DNA of 64,000 nucleotides from Magicicada septendecula (GCA_034769895.1 CM068373.1:204001964-204065963); one strand, 5' to 3'; numbered from the stretch's first letter, positions 36,301 to 48,010 are shown. The notes: a model not told the origin generated them from the letters alone. Translations and numbers: made by a program.

Positions 36301-36519
36301 ATGCGAACAGCCTACGTTTAGCACGAAGCAAAAACCCTTGCAAGTGGAATTCATTTTCGCAACTGGATGGTAAAGGCACTTTTGAATTGATACGAATAGC
36401 GTAAACCAAAACTGCTACGCGTACATTAAAAACAATAATTTTAATAAATATAAATTATGTAATTTTATGTAATTTGAATTTTATTAATTCAACGATGATC
36501 AGTGTCTATGAAGATCTTC
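33357..36519. other. Very AT-rich intergenic DNA
   Basis: Long A/T runs, particularly 34100-35800. No gene is recognised. Short related motifs (GGTAATTCATG, TTTAAAGTGTATAA) recur near 34890-34930 and 36000-36030 without clear terminal-repeat geometry. Confidence 0.45.
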
Positions 36520-37020
36520 TTTTTAGTACTACACCTCAACGTGAGGCCTAGCTGCCAACACCAATCTTCTCCAGTTTCTCCTATCTATTGCCATCTTAGC
36601 GTAACCCCTCACATCCATTCTTCTGAGTTCTTTCAGCACATAATCCAGTCATCTTATCCTACTTCGACCCGTCTTTCTGCTTCTATTCACCTGTCAGGAT
36701 TTTCTTTGGCATACGCTGATCGCCCATCCGCTCTAGGTGTGACCTAGCCATTGTATTCGTTTAGCCATTACGAATTTTACGATATCCTCATGCTTTAGTA
36801 GTTCATCGATCTCCTGGTTATTTCTTATTCTCCATTCATCACCTTCTTCTTTAACAGGACCATAAACACGTCACACAATCGTTCTTTCAAACCTTCTCAG
36901 TGCTTCTTGTTCCTTTTTTGCTAATGTCTATGCCTCACCTCTATAAGTAACAACCGGTCTAAAAAGTGCCTTATATATATTCGTTTTTGTGTTGTGACTA
37001 ATGAGTCTGCTTCCCAATAG
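36520..37020 (-). pseudogene. RTE-like LINE reverse transcriptase C-terminal tail
   Basis: The minus strand reads [32 protein letters not shown] and [12 protein letters not shown]. This is the C-terminal tail of arthropod LINE polyproteins, following the reverse transcriptase. Further C-terminal sequence is in a shifted frame. The catalytic core is absent, consistent with 5' truncation at insertion. Clade assignment (RTE-like) is from memory. Confidence 0.75.
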
Positions 37021-37035
37021 TCCACTTTTTTTTAA

Positions 37036-37320
37036 TTTAAAGAAAGCCTTTGACAGCGTATGGCGCGATGGGCTTTTGCAAACTTCGGGAAGACCAGCTC
37101 CCAGACTGATACCTTCATCTAATTGCTAGCTTCCTGATGGAAAGGACTTTCTGCGTGAGAGTAGATGATTCCGTCTCTTTCGAGAGGCGAATCACTGCCG
37201 GCGTCCTTCAAGAAAGTGTTCTTAGCCCCTTCCTGATCTGAGTCTACGTCAACTACGTGCCGAGACAGCCTGGAGGCCGGATACCCCTATTTGCTGACGA
37301 CACGGCTGTACTGTTTTTTC
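37036..37320 (+). pseudogene. Jockey-type reverse transcriptase palm fragment
   Basis: The plus strand reads LKKAFDSVWRDGLL (motif A with its Asp), then a stretch with VRVDDSVSFERRITAGV (motif B region with QESVLSPFL), and then PLFADDTAVLFF, the FADD catalytic box. Frame changes and a stop occur. It ends abruptly near 37320, where the same kind of element continues on the opposite strand. Confidence 0.82.
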
Positions 37321-39544
37321 TGCCGATCGTACAGATGACAGGCTGGAGGATTTCGGTGAACTTGGGGCCTTTACTCGGCTTCGGGGTAATCGTGATCGTC
37401 GCCTGGCGCCACTTCAGAGGGAAGTAAGCGAACCAGAAACAGACACTGAACAGGTCGACCAGGAAGCAAACTCCCCTGTCTGAAAGCCTCTGTAGGACGG
37501 TGTTCATGACACCGTCCGATCAGGTCTCTTCCGGGGTCGAAGTGCTAAAAGCCATTCCGTAACCTCTGCGTCTGAAGTGTGTTCGGGTTCGGCGGCGATC
37601 GGGTTAATAAGGTACTCCTCAACTTCGTCTTCGATCTCCCCGTCGAAGTCTTTGTCGCCGGACGAATTCGGAGCAAACGGTAGTGCCACTCAGTTTCTCA
37701 CTGTAGGAACTCAGAATTCTCATCCGCCTTAGCAAGAGGATGTCATCCAGGTCCGTTGATGGCCGGGAGGGGAGAACGGTGCGTCTTCCCGGTCAACCGC
37801 GGAAGGCATCCTGTAAATGGAGCTTTCCTAGTGTCGAGTGTCTGCCATGCGAGCGACAGTAAACTCCCAGCAGCTTCGTCGGAAGTCCTGCAAGTCACAA
37901 CGTAACTTTCCTACCGCCTGATAGAAACTGGTTTTGTCGGCCGGATATCGCGTCCGCTGCTACCGTCTTCGAAGTCTGTTCTTCTCTAAAGCAAGAAGAC
38001 GGACTTCTTCGAGGATCCGGTGGTAGTCGAGCGTGAGATTAGGCTTCATCCGCGAGCACACCTTGACGGAAGAGACTACGGCCTCAAAACGAAGAAGGCA
38101 ACCGCGTAGTCGATGTGTTGGACAGAATCGAATGGAACCGTCTCGGGAAGCCTTCGACAGAAGGCAAGCTGTATCGATTCAACTCCACTGTCCGCCGAGC
38201 TCCTCTCCAAATCATGTATCGGATAGCCACGTGCAACTTTATGGGGCAATGATCAGAGGACAGCTCAGTCAACACGGATACTTCAATCTGGGAAGTAGCA
38301 ACTGGAACAACGGATACCTCAACCTTGACAATTGGAATGTCCAGTACGTCAGGTCGTGCGCCTGGAGTGCGGGGATAGAGCGTCTCGGTCTGTGTCCAGG
38401 TCTGTAGGCACAAATGTGATGATCGTGAAGGTACCTGTGAAGTGCCTCAAGGATGGCGTACTCAAGAGACTACCCCAGTCGGGACGTTTGCAGTTCAGAT
38501 CACCTGCAGAGAATTTTCCCATGTGTTCCGAAAGAGTATTCAGTTCAAAGTCTAGAACTTGCGCCGAACCCAAGAGGACGCCTCCGAGAACTCCGGGGAG
38601 TTCTACGACGGTGTCCTCAATATTTTAACAAGCAGATAAAACCAAGCGGTAGTGCCCAACACAAGCCTTGACGCTATGGCAGTACCTCCCAACGCATGTC
38701 GACCGGGTATATCGCCAATGTCAAACACATAGTTGGGTAACCTCACGTTGTCATGGGCCCGAAAAAGGTCTCATTGATGAGAAGCACGTCAGCCTTGTGA
38801 CAAGCAAGGAACTCTCAAAGTCCCTCGAGATGGGGCAGACGTCTGTCGGCATTCCACGCCACTATGGTGAGGTCACGCTACAGGGAAGTTATCCTATGGG
38901 CGTGGAACATATAAAGAAGTTCTATAGCGCCTGCAGCTTCCTCAGTCGGGGTCGCCGTACGAAAGCGATCGCGAATGGTTTTGAAGATACGGGTCACTTC
39001 GACGAGGTCGAATTCCTCAAGGAAGGAAATAATTTCGGCGATAGCAGAAGAGGACGACAAAGAAGATGCAGGAGCTGGAACAGGGTCATTCCGGGTGGCG
39101 ACAGCAAAGCTGCAGTTTGACTTGACTCGTGAAATGGTGGGGCGCTCGCGCGTGGGAACCTTAGTGTGAGCGGTCTTAGTTGTGGACTGTCAAGCTACTC
39201 CAATGTCAGAATGCTGCGGTTGCTTAGATAACTTTGGTAGTGTCTGAGGGGCCGTCGGATCAGCAAAGGGGGTTTCATCTTCTGCTTCTTCGTTTCCTTG
39301 TGGAGACTGTAGCGAGCCGGGGGAGTCGGCGATTCCAATCTCTAAGGAACTGGCTCGCTACTTCGGGGACTGGTTCCTCCTCCATCGGAACAGACTTGGA
39401 AGCAGGGAAGGTTGAGATTGTAGCATGCTCCTGAAGACCAGGTGAGGACGAAGCGTGGGTAAGAGGTCTGGCCTGGCCGGTAAACGGCGGGAACGGCTCC
39501 GTCTCGGGGAGCGGAGTTTCCTCCGTTTTGTTTCCACCCCACAT
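37320..39544 (-). pseudogene. Jockey-type LINE: ORF1 remnant, endonuclease, start of RT
   Basis: In minus-strand order: a proline-rich ORF1 start at 39544-39275; an ORF1 end (EFDLVEVTRIFKTI, 39060-38878); and an endonuclease start (LTIVAWNADRR) directly after. The endonuclease middle is AGDLNCKRPDWGSLL (38573-38349) and its end is LTELSSDHCPI, with the catalytic SDH (38413-38084). An acidic linker (37689-37504) follows, then the RT N-terminus (LSDRGVCFLVDLF, KPSKGPKFTEI). ORF1 is short and no nucleic-acid-binding zinc knuckles were found. Many frame breaks occur. Confidence 0.85.
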
Positions 39545-40600
39545 TTGTTACTTGTGTTCAAGATTTGAAGTTAGAGGCCACCTATTTAACTGACGTTTAG
39601 ATAACACAGCAGGAAATAACTGGACTCTGTCATGAACCACCGTATACAACCATTTTGCTCACGTGTTCGTTGTAAAAAGATTGATAGACATCTCGAACAC
39701 ACACACTTCTAGCTAAACATCAATTCACATCACCTGCCGACTCAAATTCGTCAATATCTTGGGCTCGCTAGTCTTAACGGACTCCTGACAAAGGCACACA
39801 AGAAAATTACACGCTGAAAGATGCCCTACAGTCTATCTGATACAGAAACAAGTTGTTAAACACATTAAGTCATAAACATACGTAGACAGTAATTCCACCA
39901 AGAGTACCCAACAAATCATCACATTATTCCACATGCAAGGAACTACAGACAGGATCGTACAATCTTGATACCACACCAAACTTACGGATGGTTGTTTCGG
40001 AGAACTCAAAAGAACATAATACTCTGGATAAATAAGGAGGATATAAAGTACCTTCAGGGATTGCAACCGCTTTTCTATCGGTTACTCTGACTACCACATA
40101 AGCCAGCGAGTTGCATAAACCTGTGTCAGAGAAAACAGGCTTGCAGTGGAAAAGTACCTGAAAACATCAATTACAAGTCCTCAATAAATCCTATAGATAA
40201 CAGCTAAAATTGGATTTAAGATCATTTGCATTAACAAACTACTAGCTCCCAAGGATCTGTTAGAGACATACATTAAAAAAGAATCCATTGAAGCAGAATA
40301 AAGATCGGACAAGAAAGGAGACGTGAGTCAACTAATATATTCAGCTTGGAAACCTTTTCTTCAAGCGTACAACGCACCAGCCAATGTAACACCACCGGCA
40401 CCACCCGACGACCAATCAGATGCAAAGTTGGCCGTCAACCAATAAGAACATGTCTTTACACCTTCATGATAGTATGATATAGAATTTATTGTTCCAACCA
40501 CTTCAAAAGTTTAACTTTCTAGTCCCCGAACAATTCGGTTCGGTCAATCAATTGAAAGGCATTTGGTTTCGGTCAAAGGTATAAGGCATAAGGTGAGCTG
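39545..40600. other. No recognised gene
   Basis: This may include the untranslated 5' part of the Jockey-type element to the left. Nothing else is recognised. Confidence 0.4.
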
Positions 40601-40629
40601 GCTGTCGAGCTGAACAGACCTACATTGTT

Positions 40630-41420
40630 TCTTTGATGTGATAAAGGTTTTCAACAGTGTCTGCCACAACGACGTCTTTCTTGTACAAACTCCCATGTTG
40701 CTACGTTCATCTGAGTGCTAGCTTTATGGTATGGGAACCTTCTGTGTAAGAATCAACGATTACGTCTCTTCCGGGAAAATCATTACAGACGGAGTACTCT
40801 TCTGTTTCCCGTCTATGTCAGACGTGTAAGCAGGGAATTTGGAATCCAGACAGCCCTGTTTGCAATCAACACGGTGGTTTACACCTCGGGACTGCAGCGC
40901 TAACTCGACACCAATGTGAACTGGACCAAATCAGGAATCTTGTCGTTGATAAAACCAAGAGTACCGGAACCGCGAGGTAGCGTGTGTACAGGTAGAACCT
41001 ACTTGCGCATTAGGTCAGGTACCTCGTTGTCCACCTCGATCGTCGGCTCACCTGGCTTACCCACTCCCAGACAATTACCAAGCAAGCGTGAAGACAATTA
41101 GTGACGTACTAATGAAGACAATAATCATTAAAATGATCGTCGACGGGTTTCTGCCGCCCCTTATCACATACGCTGCCGCAGTCTGGTGATGCAAAGCGTT
41201 CTCGACAGGGCGCTTCGGCTAGTGGTCGAAGTCCCCAGACTCGGGGTACGATCCTTGGACTAATTATGCGCCGACTTACACGTAACGTTTACGTACAACC
41301 TGTAAGGGAACGAGACTCGTGCCTCGTAGCAGGTATCAGACTTTACACGTACTTTGCAGCTACCATAAACCTCCAGGTGACACTTAGAAACGGCCTCGGT
41401 ACTAACTGCACTGACGTGGG
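40630..41420 (+). pseudogene. Second Jockey-type reverse transcriptase fragment
   Basis: The plus strand reads FFDVIKVFNSVCHNDVFL (degraded motif A), FCVRINDYVSSGKIITDGV, then GIQTALFAINTVVYTS, where the FADD catalytic box has become FAIN. A thumb-region trace follows (PLITYAAAVW near 41158-41187). It is more decayed than the 37036-37320 copy and overlaps it in content, so it is a separate insertion. Confidence 0.75.
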
Positions 41421-41712
41421 TTAGTACGACCAGCCGTTTAACGATCGATTAAAGACCGGAATACCGTCTTCGACTGGACCCCGAGTCAAGAGCTTTTCAA
41501 GGAAGCTCAGTACCGGTCCTCTATTGTAGGTCATCTCTCACGTACTCAACCACACAGACCTTTGGTCAATGATGTTTAGGGTATCAGTGAGTAATCAGAG
41601 GCCTGAAGACTGCAGAGGTGGTCCTGCTGAAACATTAAAGGAATCCATAAGTGAAAACGAGATAAATTCAGCTTCTGTCTCGATCCAAAACCAATTTACA
41701 TCATATATTTCT

Positions 41713-41722
41713 TTGTGTGTGT

Positions 41723-41754
<32 letters not shown>

Positions 41755-41755
41755 C
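41713..41755 (+). repeat. (GT)n microsatellite
   Basis: About 21 GT units with one interruption. Confidence 0.95.
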
Positions 41756-42260
41756 ACAATCTAGACCTACAATGTATATTTACTCCTGTATATAGTATTC
41801 CATAAATATATTCCACATGTAATTTTTAATGAAGAGTCTAGAAAGACATTTGCTAGTGATTGATTTAAATTGGAAAATAAAAAAGTAAGTATAACATTTA
41901 TTGACAAATTTTAAACATTGTCCGATACTAAAGCTAGCTCGCTCATTATAGTATCTATGTTTGTATACGTTTTTTGGTTAAACAAAAAAAAACGCTCTCA
42001 ATTGTGAGGTAAACCAAAAAACAAACGTCACCTCCTCCCACAGGGACGGAACAGCATCATTTATCTCGCACATGGTCCTGTCATGACGGCAGAAGGTAAA
42101 ACTAACATTTGACGGTTACCCAATACTGGTTTTGCCTTCAAACAAAACAAAGCTCACTCCTGCTTTTGCATTATTTTAATTTTGACAAATGAAGTGTTAT
42201 TTATTCAAGAGTACGTTTACGTCAACTGCTTTCATTAATCTTCTCAACAGCCACTTCTAA

Positions 42261-42356
42261 TTTTGTAGTGTATCAGTGTTTATCTGATTCTACTTTTGTA
42301 GTGTATCAGTGTTTATCTGATTCTATTTTGTAGTGTATCAGTGTTTTTCTTATTCT
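42261..42356 (+). repeat. Tandem triplicate of ~32 bp
   Basis: Three copies of TTTTGTAGTGTATCAGTGTT plus TATCTGATTCTA, starting at 42261, 42294 and 42326. The third is slightly diverged. Confidence 0.93.
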
Positions 42357-42402
42357 CTTTATTTTCTAGAATAGCAAAATAAAGGACTTGATAAATCATG
42401 TT

Positions 42403-42803
42403 CACAAATCCTTAACGGATAGTTCTGATAACTGAGACAATAACACGGTTCTGATTTCAAAGAATGTAGCCAACATTTTTTATCATTAGAGGCCGTCGAC
42501 AGCATATCGTCTTTAGGATACACGTAGCGTAATACAGATAGCCTTAAAACAACAAAGTTAGTAACCACGAGCAAGAAAGGATATCACTGTTAAGTGACGT
42601 TCGTGGAAAGTTATTGAACTATAAAACAGAGTCTATCATCAAGGTTTTCATTGTAGAAAAGAATTAGCCACATGTGATTAATATATAGGCTACAATAGAA
42701 CAAGGTTGTTGGAAAGTTACTTTGAAGAAAATCAGAATAAGAATAACTATACAAGTATGCTTTTATACTTTAAATTCTTTTACATAGTTAAGAAAGGGTA
42801 ACT
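42403..42803 (-). repeat. Right arm of the ~390-bp inverted repeat
   Basis: Reverse complement of 32968-33356. A 71-residue minus open frame across it is not conserved in the other arm, so it is unlikely to be coding. Confidence 0.85.
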
Positions 42804-43939
42804 AAGTAAATATGTTACGTCTTATTTACTACACATGTCACAGAACCGTGTTCTGTTTCACGAGAGTCTGAATCAATTGAAAACTCAGCTCTGCCAAAAA
42901 CATGATTGGCGCTACAGATGTAACACTTTGATAAGAAAAATGATTATTTTATAGTGTAACTGAAAAACCTTTTTAACAGTTACAATTTAACAAAATATAT
43001 TCATTTACTTATAAATGTATAAATACAAATTTTAGCCTGATAAAGTCCTGTAATGGGTGTTGACGAGTTCCTACACAGATCCAGGTAATATATAGATTTA
43101 AATACGCAAATTGCTAGATGAACATGTGTGAGTTCCTGTACAAGGGGATGGTCGAGTTACCTTAGTCACCACAAACCGCGGGTCGGAGTAGGTTTAGCAC
43201 AGTTTCACATGGAATTTCCAGATTTCTGTAGCCGTTTTAACCGTATCTACAATCTGAGCAATTTTATAAAAATAATAATTATTTTTATACTGGCTCTGTC
43301 CAGTAAACCAGAGCCGAGGGCATAGATTCTTTGCAAAATATTGTCACCCCAAATCCTGTATTAATGGTTGATACTTTTGTTTTCAGGTTTCTAAACCGAG
43401 TTTGAGAACAATGGATATGTATTTTATGTATAGTGAAAACTGCAAACCTTGTAGCTTAAATACATACAGAAGCAACGTCAAAACTTGACGCTGTACGGAG
43501 AAGAATTGCCAAGCTAAGTTCTACACCGAAGAGAAACACCGAATGCGTGTGTCATAAACATTCACAAACGTCGTGGTCAAGTCACAATCATGAATGCGGT
43601 GTCAGCGTAAGGCGTCAACAAGTTAACGATGCATGAAAGAAGAAAACGGACTCGCAGCCCTTAATATATTTCTTCTTCGTCGAAACTCAAAGAGTAGACG
43701 AAGTTGACTGTGTACCCTAAACTATCCACATCATCCAGAATCATGTAAATCTTCTTCGTCTGCTTGAACTGAACGTCAGACAAAATAGGTAGTCATCTGG
43801 CAACACGAATATCTACTCAAGGAATTCGCATACATCTTTTTCCCAAAAAATTATCTAACTGCTTTATCCCATCTAGGAACTCATCTGCCCCTTCTGTGAT
43901 ATAGCTGTCCCTATATTAATTAGACGCGTGCGCGCGCGC

Positions 43940-43970
<31 letters not shown>

Positions 43971-44577
43971 CAGAAAGAGACTGTGTTCATGTGAGGATCA
44001 GCTATTGTTTTATGAATAAAACGCCAAGACGTGTAGATATAATTTCGTTTCTTCATGTCAGAACGTCTACTTACAGTATCCACGGACACTGGGTAGTGTC
44101 TATAAAATCAGCCATAAAGATAAAATGAAATGAAAATAATATATAGATGATACGAAGCGATCCAGACACTGGTCGTAAAACGAAATCATAAAAGAACGAA
44201 ACCAAATAAGAAAACCCTCGCCCAACGGAGACGGAGAAATCTCAATCGCAATATGTTTACGGACTTTTCTAACTAAAACAAAAACTATACACTGTTTGGC
44301 AAATAAAAAAGCTAATATATATATACTACGACAAGCATACTTGGTGTACTATTATTGTAAAAATATCACTGAAACGTCGTAAGACCAAACACATACTTGG
44401 AATGGTCGAAAAGTTGCGCAATTTATTAATATAAATAACTAAATCTAAATAAATAAAATAAAAAAATGTTTAGAGTTAACACTACGTTCGGATTTACGTT
44501 AAAATTCTCTTTATTCTGACACACAGTCAGGATTTTACAATTACAATTACAATACAACAGGAAGGACAGCTGAATTC
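42804..44577. other. No recognised gene
   Basis: It includes a (CG)/(GA)n simple repeat at 43925-43970. Otherwise it is unremarkable AT-rich sequence. Confidence 0.45.
43925..43970 (+). repeat. (CG)n-(GA)n microsatellite
   Basis: Alternating CG followed by about 13 GA units. Confidence 0.93.
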
Positions 44578-44790
44578 AAGGTCGTCCACCTAGACCGCCT
44601 GGACAAGTATTACTGCAGAGACGGTTTGTCAGTTTCGGAGGGGCGTGTGCTACGACAATTACGTAACGCCTAACTCTACACGTTTCTCGACTAGACCAGC
44701 GCGTGCAGCGTCTGTGTCAACGTCACTCCAGACTGTTCGAGCTCTTGTAACTATTGAAAATCGTTCTGGAACTTCTGCTGGATTTTATAC
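44578..44790 (+). repeat. LTR (family B) 5' fragment with internal stub
   Basis: 44578-44647 (CCTAGACCGCCTGGACAAGT, then GTTTCGGAGGGGC) matches the internal stub before the LTR at 32458. TGCTACGACAATTACGTAAC at 44648 begins the LTR, which is lost near 44790 just before the Penelope-like element. Confidence 0.75.
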
Positions 44791-44839
44791 GTTGTAGTAG
44801 GTTTTTGGGTACATCCGTGTATGTGATGTTTATATTGCC

Positions 44840-44874
44840 GACGTTTAGTTCCGTGATCCCGGAACATCTTCAAG
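44840..44874 (-). ncRNA. Hammerhead-ribozyme-like motif 1 (degenerate)
   Basis: In minus orientation: TTGAAGA (core CUGANGA with one change), a stem TTCCG/CGGAA around a six-base loop, then TAAACGTC (GAAA with G to T, then the cleavage-site GUC). Penelope-like elements are known to carry minimal hammerheads next to their coding region. The two core changes suggest it is inactive. Confidence 0.5.
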
Positions 44875-45326
44875 GCGTACTGATGTTGATTTAACTACGG
44901 CGTGCGTTTTATATCTTCTTTCCCTTGTGATTTTTTCCGTGGGAGGGTTAGAGCGTAGGGGTGAGTGTGTTGTAACTATATGTTGTTTGTTAATTTGTGA
45001 ACTGTCAGGAATTTCCACGTGGTCGCTAGTTTAGTATATTCATTTCTGCCGTTGACCGCTCCCACCCTCATCCGGTAAATCTCAATGCCCTCTCTGTACT
45101 CTCTGCTTTTCTTACAGTTAATTCTTGCCAAGATTTTTGTGTTTTTGAAATCGAAAGTGTCTCCTGTTTCTTTGGCGTGTTTCGTTAGGGATGTGTTGTC
45201 TTCTTGTTTTGCTACTCCCAGTTCGTGTTCGCGGACGCGTTGACGGATGTTTCTCCCAGAGTGGCCGATATAAGATCGGTCGCAGTTTTTGCATGGTATT
45301 TGATATACACCTTGTCCCTCTAAGTG
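44845..45326 (-). pseudogene. Penelope-like GIY-YIG endonuclease 1
   Basis: An open frame of about 160 residues without its own start codon. It begins LEGQGVYQIPCKNCDRSYIG, with the GVY and YIG halves of the GIY-YIG motif and the zinc-binding Cys pair of Penelope-like enzymes, then GRNIRQRVREHELG with the catalytic Arg. A helical tail follows with a basic end. The stop codon TAA (44845-44847) lies inside the hammerhead-like motif. The endonuclease would cut target DNA to prime reverse transcription. Confidence 0.83.
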
Positions 45327-45676
45327 TATGCAGTCCTTTGGATTTTGTAGAAAGGCGCTGATTTTTTTTTTTTATTTTTTTTTTGCGTGTTCAATGTTGT
45401 CCTGATGTGATATTTTTTGACTATTCTCCCTATTATGTCTGTTGTGCCCTTTATATATGGTAATGTTAAGGTGCTGATGAACTCCTGTGTTTCTTTCTCT
45501 GGTTGCGTTTTCTTTGTCTTCTTTTGTTTGATGGCGTTGTTTAAATTAGATGGGGTGTATCCATTGAAAAACAGCGTCTCCTTCAAAGTGTTCAACTCCT
45601 GTTTCCTGTGTTCCTCGTCCGGTAGGTGTAGGGCTCTGTGTGTAAGTGTCTTCAGTACAGACTGTAACTGCCACAA
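45320..45676 (-). pseudogene. Penelope-like linker between RT and endonuclease
   Basis: A 119-residue open piece, helical and Lys-rich (LKTLTHRALHLPDEEHRKQE, TTDIIGRIVKKYHI). It connects the RT thumb to the GIY-YIG domain. The frame is lost at its end near 45320-45326; an indel in the long T-run at 45364-45382 is the likely cause. Confidence 0.75.
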
Positions 45677-45699
45677 TGGTGATGGGACTGTCTATGTAC

Positions 45700-46410
45700 G
45701 TATCTGTTTGTGTGTGTGGGTTTTCTGTTTGTAGAAAAGCTGAGGTGGCCGTCTTTCTTCTTTGTGAAAACATCGAGGAATGGAATGCCTCCGTTGCCTC
45801 CGTTGTCTGTCTCCGTTTCCATAGTGATTTTTGCGTGGATGCTGTTTATACGCGTCAAGAACTCTGTTAATGTGTCCTTTCCGTGCGACCATATTACGAA
45901 GCAGTCATCAATGTATCTGATTCACAAGGATGTTTTTATCTGTGCTGTGCTCATTTCTTTTTCCTTCGAGATTGTCCATGAAGAGATTTACGATGACCGG
46001 CGATAACGGTGAGCCCATTGGTGCTCCTTATATTTGCCTGTAGAAGTGATTGTTGTATGTAAAGTAAGTGGAGGTCAGACAGTCCTTTGTTAGTTCCATG
46101 ATGTGCTGAGGCGGTTTGTGTGTAGTTTGTATTGTCCGGAGTGCATCTAAAATCGGTGTGTTGGTGAAAAGTGTGACTACATCAAAGCTGACCAGGATGT
46201 CTGAAGAAGAGATGGCGAAGTCCGAGAGCCGTTCTTTTAAAGTAAACGAGTTTTTTATCTACGAATCAGTTTTTTCGGCTAATGTTGGGAGTATTCGGCT
46301 AAGAACGCGGCTAGATTTAGTGTGGGAGAATCTATAGCGCTAACTATCGGTCGAAGTGGGATGTCTGGATGTCTGCTTCGTCGATTTTAGGCAGTCCGTA
46401 TAAAGGTATA
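45700..46410 (-). pseudogene. Penelope-like reverse transcriptase remnant 1
   Basis: The minus strand reads GLPKIDEADIQTSRPIV near 46400-46350, then degraded motif A. Next come GAPMGSPLSPVIVNLFMD (motif B) near 46030-45975 and YIDDCFVIW (catalytic YxDD) near 45920-45890. IPFLDVFTKKKDGHLSFSTN follows near 45800-45740. Several stops and frame changes interrupt it; the N-terminal third is missing. Confidence 0.85.
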
Positions 46411-47589
46411 TTTTTAAATACCTTTTCAAGCATGAATCATAAATTATTACGAAAACATAGTCATACCTAGTGAACAGTATATAATTGATTACGACAAATT
46501 GATTGTTAAATATAAACTACATAGACCATTGAATAAAGGCAGATTTTGTGAAAATCTGGACAAAAATCCTCCAGACACAAAATTTGGTAGAAAGTTAGGT
46601 ATTGGGGTCACTTCAATTGGGGAAAAAATCGGACACTCCAGCTCACCGCTGGGCCCCCCCTGAGGGGGTTAAAAGGTGGGGCAAAAGGGTTTGTTGTAAA
46701 TATCTCAAAAACTAAGCAAGATATCAAAACAAAGTTAAATACAAAAGTTGTAGCTGACCAAATTTCCCATCAAAATAGTCCTTAGTAATTTTTTCGTCAG
46801 ACACACTGGGACAGAGATATGAGCGCTCAAAGTTGAGCCCTTTTTTTGCAATTTTTCGTATAAGGCATTTTTACGAAAAAAAACTTGCATTTTTTTGAGT
46901 TTAGGCCGATTTTTGTATAGTAAAAAGCGCTAAATATGGGTATGTAAGTGTTTTTACATGTAATACCAAGTATTTGGATGTAAATTTTTGCATGTATATA
47001 TTTATGCACACATATACACACACACACACTACAACTACAAAAACGTGCATTTTTAACGTGTGCATTTACAACGCGATTATAGCAGTGTGCATTTGACGGT
47101 TTGTGCTTTACAAGAAAATACGATTCAAGAGTATCGGGAGCTGTGGGAGAAAGAGTTGATGAAGCGAAACGTAAAAATAAACACAAAGAATAAATGTTAC
47201 GGTTATTGGAAAAGACAGTAAGGACGTATTATAGTTACAGATGAGGAAAGAATGGAACAAGATGACGTGTGCAAATATTTGGAAATGATGGTGAACAGAG
47301 GGGAAATAAGGAGAAGAAAGTAATTGACATCATTGTCAATGCTTCCAAGTTGTATTATTGCTTGAATCTGTGAAGAAGAAGAGAAAGAACCAAGAAGGTT
47401 CTCACTGAGCAATAGCATGTTTATGCCTGAATAAAGTTGTAACTCAACCGTTTGTCATTTGTTTGTATGTCAATCTGTTTCGGGTACGTCTCACGATAAC
47501 TTTTGAAAGCATCAACCGATTTTAATAAAACCTGGGATGCATGTCCCCTGTTGTTTTTGAGATTCTCTCTCTCTCTCTCTTTCTCATCT
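46411..47589. other. No recognised gene
   Basis: It includes G-, C- and A-rich non-coding sequence (46600-46900) that looks like a decayed repeat and a short AC tract near 47015-47030. CT-repeat sequence lies at 47560-47582. Confidence 0.4.
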
Positions 47590-48010
47590 CCTCAACCCAG
47601 AGGTTGGTGGACTTGCAGTTTCTTCCTTTCTGTTGACAGCCTCATGATCACCTAATACCGTCTTCCACCCCGTCCATGTGCTCCTGTGAACCAGTTTGGA
47701 TAGCGTAGCAGATGACCAACATATTGCTTCTCCTTTTAACAATGGATCCAGTCAGCATCCTTTTATATCAATTTCTTCATGACCTCCTATTCTTTCCGTC
47801 CACGATATTCTTAAGGTCCTCCTCCTGCATCAAATCTCAAGAGTTCCAAGGTAAACTCGTCTCCACTTTCCTCAAAGTCCAATTTTCCGAGCCACATGTG
47901 CAAGTGAGACACTTTATAAGATTCTTTCTGGACACCGGACACCGGAAGAGATCTTATCTTGAAAAATGGCTCTCTTGCTCGTGCAATTCTACATTTTTGG
48001 ACTCCATGTG
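47590..48010 (-). pseudogene. RTE-like LINE C-terminal remnant
   Basis: Minus-strand translation gives scattered matches to the post-RT tail of arthropod LINEs: GSENWTLRKV, KNIVDGKNRRS and NMLVICYAIQTG, with several frame changes. It is more decayed than 36520-37020 and not the same copy. The CT-repeat just beyond (47560-47582) may be the 3' simple-repeat tail usual for this group. Confidence 0.6.

Larger units (their letters stand above)
41421..42402. other. No gene; microsatellite and short tandem repeat
   Basis: It holds the (GT)n tract at 41713-41755 and the 32-bp triplicate at 42261-42356. No gene is recognised. Confidence 0.5.
44840..46410 (-). mobile_element. Penelope-like element 1 (5' truncated)
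   Basis: The minus strand carries a reverse transcriptase remnant (46410-45700), a linker piece (45676-45320) and a GIY-YIG endonuclease frame (45326-44845), the gene order typical of Penelope-like elements. A hammerhead-like motif overlaps the end of the last frame. Its sequence differs from the element at 61500-63561. Confidence 0.85.

Noticed and set aside
36162..36404. 80-residue plus-strand open frame
   Set aside because: No recognisable domain, repeat or splice context; length is within chance for this base composition.
42359..42574. 71-residue minus-strand open frame in the inverted repeat arm
   Set aside because: The other arm (32968-33356) does not preserve the frame, so coding is unlikely.
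45417..46337. Plus-strand open frames of 70-105 residues over Penelope-like element 1
   Set aside because: They are antisense to the RT and linker coding sequence, with no domain of their own.
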